Origin: Chryseobacterium gleum
GTDB lineage: Bacteria; Bacteroidota; Bacteroidia; Flavobacteriales_D; Crocinitomicaceae
Direction: 5' to 3'
Assembly: GCA_943326315.2 (NCBI GenBank)
Contig: CALPSU020000039.1
Location: 1 to 12,260 of the forward strand
DNA length: 12,260 bases
Shown: piece after piece, positions 1 through 7,478 of the stretch
How the letters are laid out: each line of letters opens with the position of its first letter
Position numbering within the stretch: the stretch's first letter is position 1
The notes under the pieces: generated by a model
What the model was told of the DNA's origin: nothing
Database searches by the model: none
The model's input: only the letters and a program-made list of their open reading frames with translations
Made by a program: the position numbers and the translations under genes

Positions 1-252
1 ATCAATTTTATGTTTTTTCAATATTTCAACAATACTTTCTGGCTCTAATGGCTGTAAATAAATATTATCTGCAATCACTGTATCCGTCATAATTGTAGCG
101 GGATTTGAATTGATTATCGTTACTTCAATTCCTTCTTCACGTAATGACCTTGCAGCTTGTGAACCGGCATAATCAAATTCACATGCTTGCCCTATAACTA
201 TTGGACCACTACCTATTATTAAAATGGATTTGTAAGAATTGTTTTTTGGCAT
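1..252 (-). CDS. carB: Carbamoyl-phosphate synthase large subunit, N-terminal 84 residues (cut by window edge)
   Basis: This is the start of the large subunit of carbamoyl-phosphate synthase, which makes carbamoyl phosphate from bicarbonate, ATP and glutamine-derived ammonia for pyrimidine and arginine synthesis in the cytoplasm. The 84 visible codons read on the minus strand from the ATG at 252-250. They contain the signature of the first pre-ATP-grasp domain: the glycine-rich stretch IIGSGPIVIGQACEFDYAGS (about residues 11-30), then SQAARSLREEGIEV and NSNPATIMTD. The start fits the family, whose members often begin MPK and reach the ILIIG strand after about ten residues. The rest of the protein (the family is normally over 900 residues) lies beyond position 1. 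The gene is divergent from the thiolase at 511. It has a good Bacteroidota-type promoter upstream and a palindrome directly before the start codon. No sign of a defect is seen in the visible part. Confidence 0.95.
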   Translation of the reverse strand, partial: MPKNNSYKSILIIGSGPIVIGQACEFDYAGSQAARSLREEGIEVTIINSNPATIMTDTVIADNIYLQPLEPESIVEILKKHKID

Positions 253-255
253 CTT

Positions 256-269
256 TTAAAGCGCTTTAA
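256..269. promoter_or_regulatory. 14-bp perfect palindrome in the carB leader, LacI-family-operator-like
   Basis: The sequence TTAAAGCGCTTTAA is a perfect palindrome with a central CG. It lies 3 bp upstream of the carB ATG and downstream of the predicted carB promoter, so it would be in the 5' untranslated leader. The core AAAGCGCTTT resembles LacI/CcpA-family operators (cre-like sites), differing from a cre consensus at only the outer G/C pair. A repressor here could act as a roadblock. It could also be chance, and no regulator gene is visible. Confidence 0.35.
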
Positions 270-311
270 TATTTTTAATTTATATCTGGAAAAATACTCT
301 CCAAATTCGCG

Positions 312-340
312 CAAAATTACTAAAAGAGTTTGTTTTTCAA
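312..340 (-). promoter_or_regulatory. Predicted carB promoter (Bacteroidota sigma-A type)
   Basis: On the minus strand the sequence TAATTTTG (positions 319-312) matches the Bacteroidota -7 element TAnnTTTG exactly. A TTG (340-338) lies 18 bp upstream, within the usual spacing for the -33 element. Transcription would start a few bases downstream, near 305, leaving a leader of about 50 nt before the carB ATG at 252. No equally good match is found for the divergent thiolase gene in the same spacer. Confidence 0.6.
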
Positions 341-510
341 TCCTAATTTAATATCTTGTTTTTAACAATTTTCGTTAATAACTACATATAATCAATGTTT
401 CACTGAGAGTATTAACTAAAAAATAACTTAAATAGTCAGTAAATTTTAATTTTTAACAACAATTTAATTCTTATTTTTACGAACTACTAAACGATTTTAA
501 AACTTATAAC

Positions 511-1689
511 ATGATAAAAGAAGTATTCATAGTTGCAGCAGCTAGAACCCCAATTGGTTCATTTTTAGGAGGTTTATCTTCTTTATCTGCAACTGAATTA
601 GGCGCTACAGCAATCAAAGGCGCACTATTAAAAGGAAATGTAAAAGCGGAATTAATAGATGAAGTTTTTATGGGTAATGTACTTCAAGCTGGTGTTGGTC
701 AGGCTCCTGCTCGTCAAGCTGCATTAGGTGCTGGGATAGGGCAAAATGTACCATGTACGACTGTAAATAAAGTATGTGCTTCAGGAATGAAAGCAATTAT
801 GTTTGGAGCTCAAACAATTGTTGCTGGTGACAATGAAATAGTTGTTGTTGGCGGAATGGAAAGCATGTCAAAAGTACCGCATTATTTAGACGGTAGAAAT
901 GGGACAAAATTTGGTAATATCGGAATGTTAGACGGAATTACTAAAGATGGACTATTAGATGTTTACAGTAAAGTTCCTATGGGGACTTGTGCGGAATTGT
1001 GTGCTAAAGAATATAAATTTACGAGAGAGGATCAAGATAATTTCGCAATTGCTTCTTATACAAAATCTGCAGAAGCATGGAAAGCTGGTAAATTCACTTC
1101 TGAAATTGTTCCAGTTTCAGTTCCTCAAAGAAAAGGTGATGCAATTGTTATTTCAGAAGATGAAGAATACAAAAATGTAATTTTAGATAAAATCTCTTCT
1201 TTACGCCCTGCATTTGATAAAGATGGTACAATTACAGCAGCAAATGCTTCTACTTTAAATGATGGTGCTTCTGCACTAATCTTAGCTTCAAAAGAAGCAG
1301 TTGAAAAACACGGCTTAACTCCAATAGCGAAAATTAGAAGTTATGCTGATGCAGCTCAAGCTCCAGAATGGTTCACAACTGCTCCTTCTTTAGCAATACC
1401 AAAAGCCTTAGCCAAAGCTGGTTTAACTACAGAAAATGTTGACTACTGGGAATTAAACGAAGCATTCGCTGTTGTTGGCTTAGCAAATACAAAAATTTTA
1501 GGCTTAGATCCTTCAAAAGTTGATGTAAATGGAGGCGCTGTTGCTTTAGGTCACCCACTAGGAAATTCTGGATCTCGAGTAGTTGTTACATTAATAAATG
1601 TATTAAAACAAAATAATGGTAAAATTGGTGGTGCTGCTATCTGTAATGGTGGCGGTGGTGCTTCAGCTATAATTATTGAGAATATATAA
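511..1689 (+). CDS. Acetyl-CoA C-acetyltransferase (biosynthetic-type thiolase)
   Basis: A thiolase II enzyme, which condenses two acetyl-CoA to acetoacetyl-CoA and can run in reverse; it acts in the cytoplasm. At 392 residues it is full length for the family. The acyl-accepting cysteine is Cys89 in NKVCASGMKA. GGMESMS follows at 114-120, and the C-terminal half has the catalytic NEAF (316-319), GHP with His348, and the proton-shuttling Cys378 in CNGGGGASA. The MGTCAE segment (157-162), TAANASTLNDGA and overall pattern resemble mitochondrial ACAT1-like biosynthetic thiolases more than long-chain beta-oxidation thiolases. The usual GHPIGASG is GHPLGNSG here, a tolerated variation near the active site. 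The ATG at 511 puts the canonical VFIVAAARTPIG strand at the N-terminus; no Shine-Dalgarno is seen, as is common in this phylum. The gene is monocistronic, divergent from carB and convergent with bshA. The pathway served (mevalonate, ketone/butyrate metabolism or polyester synthesis) cannot be told from this context. Confidence 0.93.
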   Translation: MIKEVFIVAAARTPIGSFLGGLSSLSATELGATAIKGALLKGNVKAELIDEVFMGNVLQAGVGQAPARQAALGAGIGQNVPCTTVNKVCASGMKAIMFGAQTIVAGDNEIVVVGGMESMSKVPHYLDGRNGTKFGNIGMLDGITKDGLLDVYSKVPMGTCAELCAKEYKFTREDQDNFAIASYTKSAEAWKAGKFTSEIVPVSVPQRKGDAIVISEDEEYKNVILDKISSLRPAFDKDGTITAANASTLNDGASALILASKEAVEKHGLTPIAKIRSYADAAQAPEWFTTAPSLAIPKALAKAGLTTENVDYWELNEAFAVVGLANTKILGLDPSKVDVNGGAVALGHPLGNSGSRVVVTLINVLKQNNGKIGGAAICNGGGGASAIIIENI

Positions 1690-1742
1690 TTTTTTTCACA
1701 TTATAGGTTATATGGCATACCATATACCTACGATGAAAAAAA
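1690..1742. repeat. 53-nt imperfect hairpin between convergent genes
   Basis: Starting one base after the thiolase stop codon, TTTTTTTCA (1690-1698) pairs with TGAAAAAAA (1734-1742). Inside it TAGGTTATATGG (1704-1715) pairs with CCATATACCTA (1720-1730), with one bulged T and the loop CATA. A small asymmetric internal loop (5 and 3 nt) separates the two stems. The T-run is on the 5' side and the A-run on the 3' side on both strands, the reverse of an intrinsic terminator, so termination is not its obvious role. It could stabilise the mRNA 3' end, form a cruciform, or be a remnant of a small repeat element. No second copy is apparent in the window. Confidence 0.55.
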
Positions 1743-1745
1743 CAT

Positions 1746-1780
1746 AAAAAAACCGATTGAAATGATTCAATCGGTTTTTT
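1746..1780. terminator. Bidirectional intrinsic terminator
   Basis: CCGATTGAA (1753-1761) and TTCAATCGG (1766-1774) form a perfect 9-bp stem around the loop ATGA. Seven As precede it and six Ts follow it, so either strand gives a stem followed by a U-run. It sits between the convergent ends of the thiolase (stop 1689) and bshA (stop 1794) and should terminate transcription from both sides. Confidence 0.9.
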
Positions 1781-1793
1781 CATGTCTGTTTTT

Positions 1794-2924
1794 TTACCAA
1801 TTTATCTTTACTAATCTATCATATATATCCTCGTAAAGGGGTAAAACATTTTTTAAACTAAATACTTTTGCTCTAGTTAATGCATTCTGCCTAAACTCAA
1901 GTAATAATTTTTCATTTCTTAATAAGTGAATTGCATTTTTCGCCATATCTTCAACATCTCCAACTTCAGACAAATAACCAGTTTCTCCTTGAATATTCAC
2001 TTCAGGGATACCCCCAGTATTAGATGAAATAACCGGAACCCCTACTGCCATTGCTTCTAATGCTGCTAAACCAAAACTCTCAGTCTCAGAAGGTAAAATA
2101 AACAAATCCGAAATCTCAAGTACATGAGAAGTATCGCTAACCTTACCTACAAAAATAACTCTTTCACAAAGTCCTAAATCCCTGCATAATCTTTCTAAAT
2201 TATTTCGTTCTGGTCCATCTCCTGCAAATATTAATTTTGAAGGAATTTGTTCATTTACAATCGCAAATATTTTAATTACATCTTCTACTCTTTTTACTCT
2301 TCTAAAATTGGAAATATGACACAATATTCGTTCATCATCTTTAGCATATCTTCTTCTTTTCTCTAAATCAACATCTCCTAATTCATCTTTTGAATCAATA
2401 AAATTTGGAATAACATGTATTTCTCTTTCTGTATTAAAATGCGTATACGTATCCTTTTTTAAACTTTGAGACACTGCAGTAACTGCATCCGATTGATTAA
2501 TACAAAAAGTAATTACCGGTTCAAATGAAGGGTCTTTTCCAACCAATGTTATATCTGTCCCATGCAAAGTAGTAACAAAAGGAATTAATATACCTTGAGA
2601 TTTTAAAATTTGTTGAGCCATAAAAGCTGCAGAAGCATGAGGTATAGCATAATGGACATGTAATAAATTTAACTTCTCATATTTTACTACATCAACCATT
2701 TTACTTGCTAAAATCGTTTCATAAGGTTGATGTTCAAAAAGTGGATAATCACTAAGGGCAACTTCATGATAATAAATGTTTTCACGAAAACTACCCAATC
2801 GAACAGGTTGAGAATACGTAATAAAATGTACTTCGTGGCCTTTCTTAGCTAATGCTTTACCTAATTCAGTTGCTACAACTCCACTCCCTCCAAACGTAGG
2901 ATATAATACAATTCCTATTTTCAT
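1794..2924 (-). CDS. bshA: N-acetyl-alpha-D-glucosaminyl L-malate synthase (bacillithiol biosynthesis)
   Basis: A GT4-family glycosyltransferase that transfers GlcNAc from UDP-GlcNAc to L-malate, the first step in making the thiol bacillithiol in the cytoplasm. The 376-residue length is normal. The N-terminal Rossmann domain starts at once (MKIGIVLYPTFGGSGVVATE), with the glycine loop GGSG at 12-15. HYAIPHA (91-97), TTLHGTDIT (118-126) and TAVSQSL (149-155) follow and closely resemble B. subtilis BshA. The C-terminal domain has the SNFRRVKR segment (205-212) that marks BshA, the FAGDGPE strand (233-239), and the E-x7-E motif between Glu282 and Glu290 for the nucleotide sugar. The start codon overlaps the stop codon of the upstream GH3 fusion gene (ATGA), so the two are probably translationally coupled and share a promoter. 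A terminator lies just downstream. BshB (deacetylase) and BshC (cysteine ligase) are not in the window. Other GT4 enzymes look similar, but this motif set is specific. Confidence 0.93.
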   Translation of the reverse strand: MKIGIVLYPTFGGSGVVATELGKALAKKGHEVHFITYSQPVRLGSFRENIYYHEVALSDYPLFEHQPYETILASKMVDVVKYEKLNLLHVHYAIPHASAAFMAQQILKSQGILIPFVTTLHGTDITLVGKDPSFEPVITFCINQSDAVTAVSQSLKKDTYTHFNTEREIHVIPNFIDSKDELGDVDLEKRRRYAKDDERILCHISNFRRVKRVEDVIKIFAIVNEQIPSKLIFAGDGPERNNLERLCRDLGLCERVIFVGKVSDTSHVLEISDLFILPSETESFGLAALEAMAVGVPVISSNTGGIPEVNIQGETGYLSEVGDVEDMAKNAIHLLRNEKLLLEFRQNALTRAKVFSLKNVLPLYEDIYDRLVKINW

Positions 2925-5857
2925 TTATTTATTTTTTTTCCAGATAAAACTGCATCGTAAATAGCTTTTTGAATATTTGTTCGAATATTCAAATCTCGAA
3001 TTTTCCAATTGTCTTGATCTTGATAAACTCGATTGGATAAAAACACATAATTTATCTGATATTCAGGGTCTGCCCAAACAAGCGTACCCGTAAATCCTGA
3101 ATGACCAAAACTAGATTGGGAGGCAACTTCATGACATGTTCCTCCACCTGAATTTTTTGGACGATCAAAACCTATTCCTCTTCTGTTAGTAGGACAAAAT
3201 TGACAACCAGTATACTGATCAACTACAGATTTGTTTATGTAGGATACGTCCCCATAAGTTCCCTTATTAAGAAGCATCTGCATTAATGTCGCTAAATCTG
3301 TGGCATTTGAAAACAAACCCGCATGTCCTCCAACCCCACCTAACATTGCAGCTCCAGGGTCATGTACATATCCATGAATTAATTGTTTACGAAAAGCTTT
3401 ATCATTTTCTGTTGGAACAATTTGAGAAAGAGGGAAATAATTAGATGGTTTATATCTCATGTATTTTAACCCCATTGGTTCATATAAATTTTTAAGTAAA
3501 TACTCATCCAATGTTTGATCACTTTGCTTCTCAACTATTTTCTTAATAAAATAATATCCTAAATCTGAATATTCATACTTTTTAGGACCTAATTCAGATG
3601 AAAGAATTCGCTTATAAATTGAATCAGAATAAGATTTCTTAATCCAGATCCCTTTTGCAACTTGATTTTCAAATCCTTCTTTTTTCTCTTTTGAATAAAT
3701 CTCTGGATTTAATTCACCTTCTTTTAATGTCCTTCTGTAAAACGGTATCCATGCTGTTAATCCTGCTTGATGCGTCATCATATCTTTTAATAAAATATTT
3801 CCAAAAGGGCTTTCTCCAGTTAAATCAGGTAAAAAATCTTTTATTTTTTTATCTATAGAAAACTTTCCTTCCGACTGTAATTTCATAATTGCCATTGTTG
3901 AACCTGCAATTTTAGTTACCGATGCGATATCATAAACATCTGTATCTTTTACCTTAATTGAATCTTCATATCGTTGAGTTCCGAAACTTTTTTGATAGAT
4001 TATTTTACCTTCTACAGCAACAACAATCTGACACCCAGGAAAAGCACCTTTTGCAATTCCATCCTTTGCTAATCGATCTACCTCATTAAATTTCTTTGAA
4101 TCAATCCCAATTTCTTCAGGTTGAGAATACTTCAACCTCCCACTACCATCAACTTTCAAACCGAAACCTATTGGAAATTCTTTAGAAATTGTAAAAGGTA
4201 ATTTCCCTTTAGCTGGAATAGCTCCAAAAACAAATTGAGACATTCGTTCCAATACAAACGCTGAATTCTCATATCCTAATACAATTGCATCTATATTTTT
4301 TAAATTACATTTACTCTTTAAAACAAGTGGATTTCCAAATATAATTAATGTGTTTTTTTTGTTTTCTGGTAAATCAATAATCCATTCCCTCCATCCTTTT
4401 GGCATTCCAAAATCATTTCTAGGACGAACTGTACTTGCATGAAGAGCTGTTATTATTACATCGTATTTTTCTAATTTATCTCCCAATCGTTCTTTAGCTT
4501 CTTCAATTGTAAAAAAATGAAAATGATCAATTTTAGCAAATCGATCTAAGCCATCTCTAAAGGGTGCAGTATGTGAACCTATACTAACTCGAGCAATTTT
4601 TTGATCTAATTTTTTTAATGGTAATAAATTTTTATCATTTTTAAGAACGGTAATAGACTTTTCATATATCTCTTTTTTAGCCCAATCAATCTCTCCTTCT
4701 GAAAATGATTTTATTTCCTTTGGATTAACAACGAATTTATATTTAGCTTTCAAAACTTTTATACACCGCTTATCAATTTCAAAAAGAGAAATATTACCTG
4801 ATTTTACCTGATTTGAAATTGCTAAAATTGCTTCATTCACGCTTTCTGGAAATAGTAAAATATCACAACCTGCTTCAAAAGCCTTCACGACAACTTCCGT
4901 TTTTCCATATTTATCAGAAACAGCCTTCATATTTAATGCATCACTAATAACCAAACCTTCAAAACCTAAAGAATCTTGTAAATAACCTTGAATCGTCCTT
5001 TTGGACAAACTACTAGGTAAACCAGAATCATCGATCGCTGGAACATTTAAGTGCCCTATCATCACAGAAGAAGCACCCGCTTTTATCCCTGAAATAAAAG
5101 GTAATAAATCAACTTCTTTAATTCTCCCAATGGATTGTGAAACTGTTGGTAATTCTAGATGAGAATCTTTATCCGTATTTCCGTGTCCTGGAAAATGTTT
5201 AATACTTGCAATTACTCCAACACCTTCAATACCTTTTACAGTTGCACTAACATGCTTAGCTACAGAAGAAGGATCTTCCCCAAAAGAACGAAAACCAATT
5301 ACAGGATTTTCAGGATTATTATTTACATCGGCTACAGGTGAAAAATTTAAATGAATTCCTAAATCTCTACACTCTTGCCCCATCATTGAACCTATTCTTT
5401 CGGATAAGTCCAAATCATTCGCAGCACCAATAGTGTAAGCATAAGGAAACCTAGATTCTCCAAAAATTCTCATTTGAATCCCCCACTCTGCATCCATTCC
5501 TATTAATAAAGGAATCTTACTTATTTTTTGAAGTCGAGTTATTGATGATTTTAAATTATCTCTTTCTCCTTGAAAAAAAATAACACCTCCTACTTTTTGA
5601 TTCGTAATTAGATCTTCAACTTCCTTTAAATGTTTTTCACCTTGATTTGAATATGCGGGAACCATGAAAAATTGCCCTATTTTTTCCTCTAAAGACATTT
5701 GTGAAAGTTGTTCCTGAGCCCAAGAATCTTCTACTAATATTTCAGAAACTTTCGAGTTTGATTTCTTTATTCTTAGCGTGTAGCTAAAAAACATCATTAT
5801 TGTTAATAATCCAATAAAAACAATTAAAAGACTTTTAAATTTTCTAAAAATATTCAT
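2921..5857 (-). CDS. GH3 beta-N-acetylglucosaminidase fused to a class C beta-lactamase-like serine hydrolase
   Basis: A 978-residue two-enzyme protein. Residues about 11-27 form one hydrophobic helix after a basic N-terminus, a signal anchor without a lipobox cysteine, so the rest should be periplasmic. Residues about 46-378 are a GH3 (NagZ-type) barrel. It has KHFPGHGNTDKDSH (220-233), with the Asp231/His233 acid-base dyad, and the predicted nucleophile Asp306 in ISDALNM. Residues about 395-570 resemble the GH3 C-terminal alpha/beta domain. Residues about 583-970 are a serine hydrolase of the beta-lactamase/AmpH fold, with SVTK (Ser646, Lys649), YSD (Tyr763) and HSG (919-921) in place of KTG. 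All catalytic residues are present, so both halves look active. The likely role is muropeptide turnover: removing GlcNAc, then cutting the peptide side, as the separate NagZ and AmiE do in Bacillus. The substrate of the hydrolase half is inferred; a carboxypeptidase or esterase is possible. The stop codon overlaps the bshA start. Confidence 0.88.
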   Translation of the reverse strand: MNIFRKFKSLLIVFIGLLTIMMFFSYTLRIKKSNSKVSEILVEDSWAQEQLSQMSLEEKIGQFFMVPAYSNQGEKHLKEVEDLITNQKVGGVIFFQGERDNLKSSITRLQKISKIPLLIGMDAEWGIQMRIFGESRFPYAYTIGAANDLDLSERIGSMMGQECRDLGIHLNFSPVADVNNNPENPVIGFRSFGEDPSSVAKHVSATVKGIEGVGVIASIKHFPGHGNTDKDSHLELPTVSQSIGRIKEVDLLPFISGIKAGASSVMIGHLNVPAIDDSGLPSSLSKRTIQGYLQDSLGFEGLVISDALNMKAVSDKYGKTEVVVKAFEAGCDILLFPESVNEAILAISNQVKSGNISLFEIDKRCIKVLKAKYKFVVNPKEIKSFSEGEIDWAKKEIYEKSITVLKNDKNLLPLKKLDQKIARVSIGSHTAPFRDGLDRFAKIDHFHFFTIEEAKERLGDKLEKYDVIITALHASTVRPRNDFGMPKGWREWIIDLPENKKNTLIIFGNPLVLKSKCNLKNIDAIVLGYENSAFVLERMSQFVFGAIPAKGKLPFTISKEFPIGFGLKVDGSGRLKYSQPEEIGIDSKKFNEVDRLAKDGIAKGAFPGCQIVVAVEGKIIYQKSFGTQRYEDSIKVKDTDVYDIASVTKIAGSTMAIMKLQSEGKFSIDKKIKDFLPDLTGESPFGNILLKDMMTHQAGLTAWIPFYRRTLKEGELNPEIYSKEKKEGFENQVAKGIWIKKSYSDSIYKRILSSELGPKKYEYSDLGYYFIKKIVEKQSDQTLDEYLLKNLYEPMGLKYMRYKPSNYFPLSQIVPTENDKAFRKQLIHGYVHDPGAAMLGGVGGHAGLFSNATDLATLMQMLLNKGTYGDVSYINKSVVDQYTGCQFCPTNRRGIGFDRPKNSGGGTCHEVASQSSFGHSGFTGTLVWADPEYQINYVFLSNRVYQDQDNWKIRDLNIRTNIQKAIYDAVLSGKKINK

Positions 5858-5861
5858 GGTG

Positions 5862-5890
5862 CTAAATTAAGTTTTGTAGCTCAATTCAAA
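5862..5890 (-). promoter_or_regulatory. Possible promoter of the GH3-fusion/bshA operon
   Basis: On the minus strand TTTG (5890-5887) is followed after 17 bp by TAATTTAG (5869-5862), one mismatch from the Bacteroidota -7 element TAnnTTTG. The element ends 4 bp before the ATG at 5857, so the transcript would start at or almost at the start codon, giving a nearly leaderless mRNA. The mismatch and the very short leader keep confidence low. Confidence 0.33.
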
Positions 5891-6021
5891 CCAATAATTA
5901 GCCGTTTTTTTTAAACAAAAATTAATTAATCTGTATTAAAAACATTCTCCCATAAAATCATTTTTTATGTCTACTTAAAAATAATATCTATCTTTATTTT
6001 GACTAGTCGATTTAATTCAAA

Positions 6022-6051
6022 TGTAAATACTTTATCAATTTAGTATTTACA
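6022..6051. promoter_or_regulatory. 10-bp perfect inverted repeat upstream of the DUF2130 gene
   Basis: TGTAAATACT (6022-6031) is repeated as AGTATTTACA (6042-6051) on the other strand with a 10-bp spacer. The half-site centres are 20 bp apart, about two helical turns, which would suit a dimeric regulator. It ends 39 bp before the DUF2130 start at 6091 and lies in the divergent spacer shared with the GH3-fusion operon. In RNA it could form an AU-rich hairpin. No U-run follows it, so it is not a terminator. Confidence 0.45.
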
Positions 6052-6090
6052 AATTAAAATAAATCAACAAAATAATTTGAAAACAAATAA

Positions 6091-7365
6091 ATGAGCTCAA
6101 AAAACCAAATAAAATGTCCTAATTGTGGCACTGATATAGATGTCAACGATATTCTATCTCATCAACTTGAGGATAAATTTAAACAACAATTTAATGCACA
6201 ATTAGCGGAACAAAGAATTCAATTTGAAAAAAAACAAGAAATTCTTTCACAAGAAAAAATTGATTTCGAAGCTAAAAAACAAAAAGAAAATGAGCTTTTT
6301 CAGGAAAAACTAGAAGCTAAACTTAAATCTGAAAAACAAGCAATTGAAATAAAATTGAAAGCCAAACTTCAAGAAGAACAGGCGGAACAGTTTCAAGAAA
6401 TGCAAAAAGAACTCAATGAAAAATCACTACAACTCATTGAATTGAGCAAAAGTAAAGCTGAAATTGAAAAATTAAAACGTGAAAAAGCCGAAATGAAAGA
6501 AGCTGTTGAAGCGGAATCTCAAGTTAAGTTAAATATTCAACTTCAAGAAGAAAAAGAAAAAATTCGAAAATCTGAAGAAGATAAAAATGAAATGCGTTTC
6601 AAAGAAATGCAAAAACAATTGGAAGATCAGAAAAGGTTAACCGAAGAAATGAAACGTAAACAGGAACAAGGATCTATGCAATTGCAAGGTGAAGTTCAAG
6701 AACTAGCTATTGAAGAATGGCTTTCTGTTCAATTTCCTTTAGATACAATTGAAGAAATAAAAAAAGGGCAACGAGGTGGTGATTGCATACAAATCATACA
6801 TTCACGAACTCAACAAAATTGTGGCTCTATCTATTATGAAAGCAAGCGGACGAAAGACTTTCAACCAAGTTGGATCGAAAAGTTTAAAGCCGATATTCGC
6901 GAAAAAAGCGCAAACATAGGTGTTTTAGTTACAGACGCTATGCCTGCAGGTATGGATAGAATGGGTTTAAAAGAAGGTATTTGGATTTGTACTTATGAAG
7001 AATTCAAAGGACTTTGCACCGTACTAAGAGAATCTATCATACAAATAAATGTTGCGGTTGGCTCCCAAGAAAATAAAGGTGATAAAATGCATTTACTTTA
7101 TGATTTTCTCACAAGTAATACATTTCGCTTACAAGTTGAAGCAATTGTCGAAGGATTTACTCATATGAAATCTGGTCTAGACAAGGAAAAAAGAGCAATG
7201 CAAAAAATCTGGAAAGAAAGAGAAAAACAAATCGAAAAAGTAATCACGAACACTATAGACATGTATGGATCTATAAAAGGCATAGCAGGAAATGCAATCC
7301 AAAGCGTAAGTGCACTTGAATTAACTGATTTTGATGATGAAATTGAAGAAGATTTTGAAGATTAA
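6091..7365 (+). CDS. DUF2130 protein, putative PD-(D/E)XK nuclease with zinc knuckle and coiled coil
   Basis: The protein has 424 residues and no established function. It starts with a single CPNCG knuckle (Cys9, Cys12) that has no second cysteine pair nearby. A long charged region rich in Lys, Glu and Gln (about 25-195) is predicted coiled coil. The DUF2130 core (about 198-320) then follows. In it GGD (Asp231) and YESK (Glu250, Lys252), with Glu204 upstream in a helix, are spaced like the catalytic residues of PD-(D/E)XK nucleases; KDFQPSWIEKFKADI follows. I recall this family being placed in that superfamily, but the assignment here is by motif. A second helical region (about 330-400) and a very acidic tail (DFDDEIEEDFED) end it. 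The acidic tail may bind a basic partner or mask the DNA site. No signal peptide or membrane segment is seen, so it is cytoplasmic. It is divergent from the GH3 operon and 113 bp before mutL with no terminator between. Confidence 0.8.
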   Translation: MSSKNQIKCPNCGTDIDVNDILSHQLEDKFKQQFNAQLAEQRIQFEKKQEILSQEKIDFEAKKQKENELFQEKLEAKLKSEKQAIEIKLKAKLQEEQAEQFQEMQKELNEKSLQLIELSKSKAEIEKLKREKAEMKEAVEAESQVKLNIQLQEEKEKIRKSEEDKNEMRFKEMQKQLEDQKRLTEEMKRKQEQGSMQLQGEVQELAIEEWLSVQFPLDTIEEIKKGQRGGDCIQIIHSRTQQNCGSIYYESKRTKDFQPSWIEKFKADIREKSANIGVLVTDAMPAGMDRMGLKEGIWICTYEEFKGLCTVLRESIIQINVAVGSQENKGDKMHLLYDFLTSNTFRLQVEAIVEGFTHMKSGLDKEKRAMQKIWKEREKQIEKVITNTIDMYGSIKGIAGNAIQSVSALELTDFDDEIEEDFED

Positions 7366-7478
7366 AGAAATACTGTCTATTTGTCATAATTTAAAATCAA
7401 GGAATATTTTTTGACGAAAAATAAGCTGAAATACTTAGTTTTACCGATTTTAAAAAATATCCAAAAGGGATTATAAGA

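Noticed and set aside
387..392. TATAAT hexamer upstream of the thiolase gene
   Set aside because: Bacteroidota housekeeping sigma factor does not use the E. coli -10 hexamer, and no -35 partner is seen. Nearby TATTTTTA-like sequences also lack a TTG at the right distance, so the thiolase promoter stays unassigned.
959..1180. Plus-strand 73-codon open frame inside the thiolase gene
   Set aside because: It is an out-of-frame shadow of a well-supported gene with a low-complexity product.
3655..3858. Plus-strand open frame opposite the GH3-fusion gene
   Set aside because: Leu/Ser-rich antisense shadow of a conserved coding region, with no recognisable motif. The same applies to the frame at 5159-5341.
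6001..6008. GACTAGTC 8-bp palindrome in the DUF2130 upstream region
   Set aside because: Too short to separate from chance and not extended by its flanks.
7380..7413. Possible mutL promoter, TTTG then TATTTTTTG after 21 bp
   Set aside because: The -7-like element has one base too many and the region is so AT-rich that such matches are expected. The short TATTTTT/AAAAATA inverted repeat over it is also weak and has no following U-run, so it is not a terminator either.
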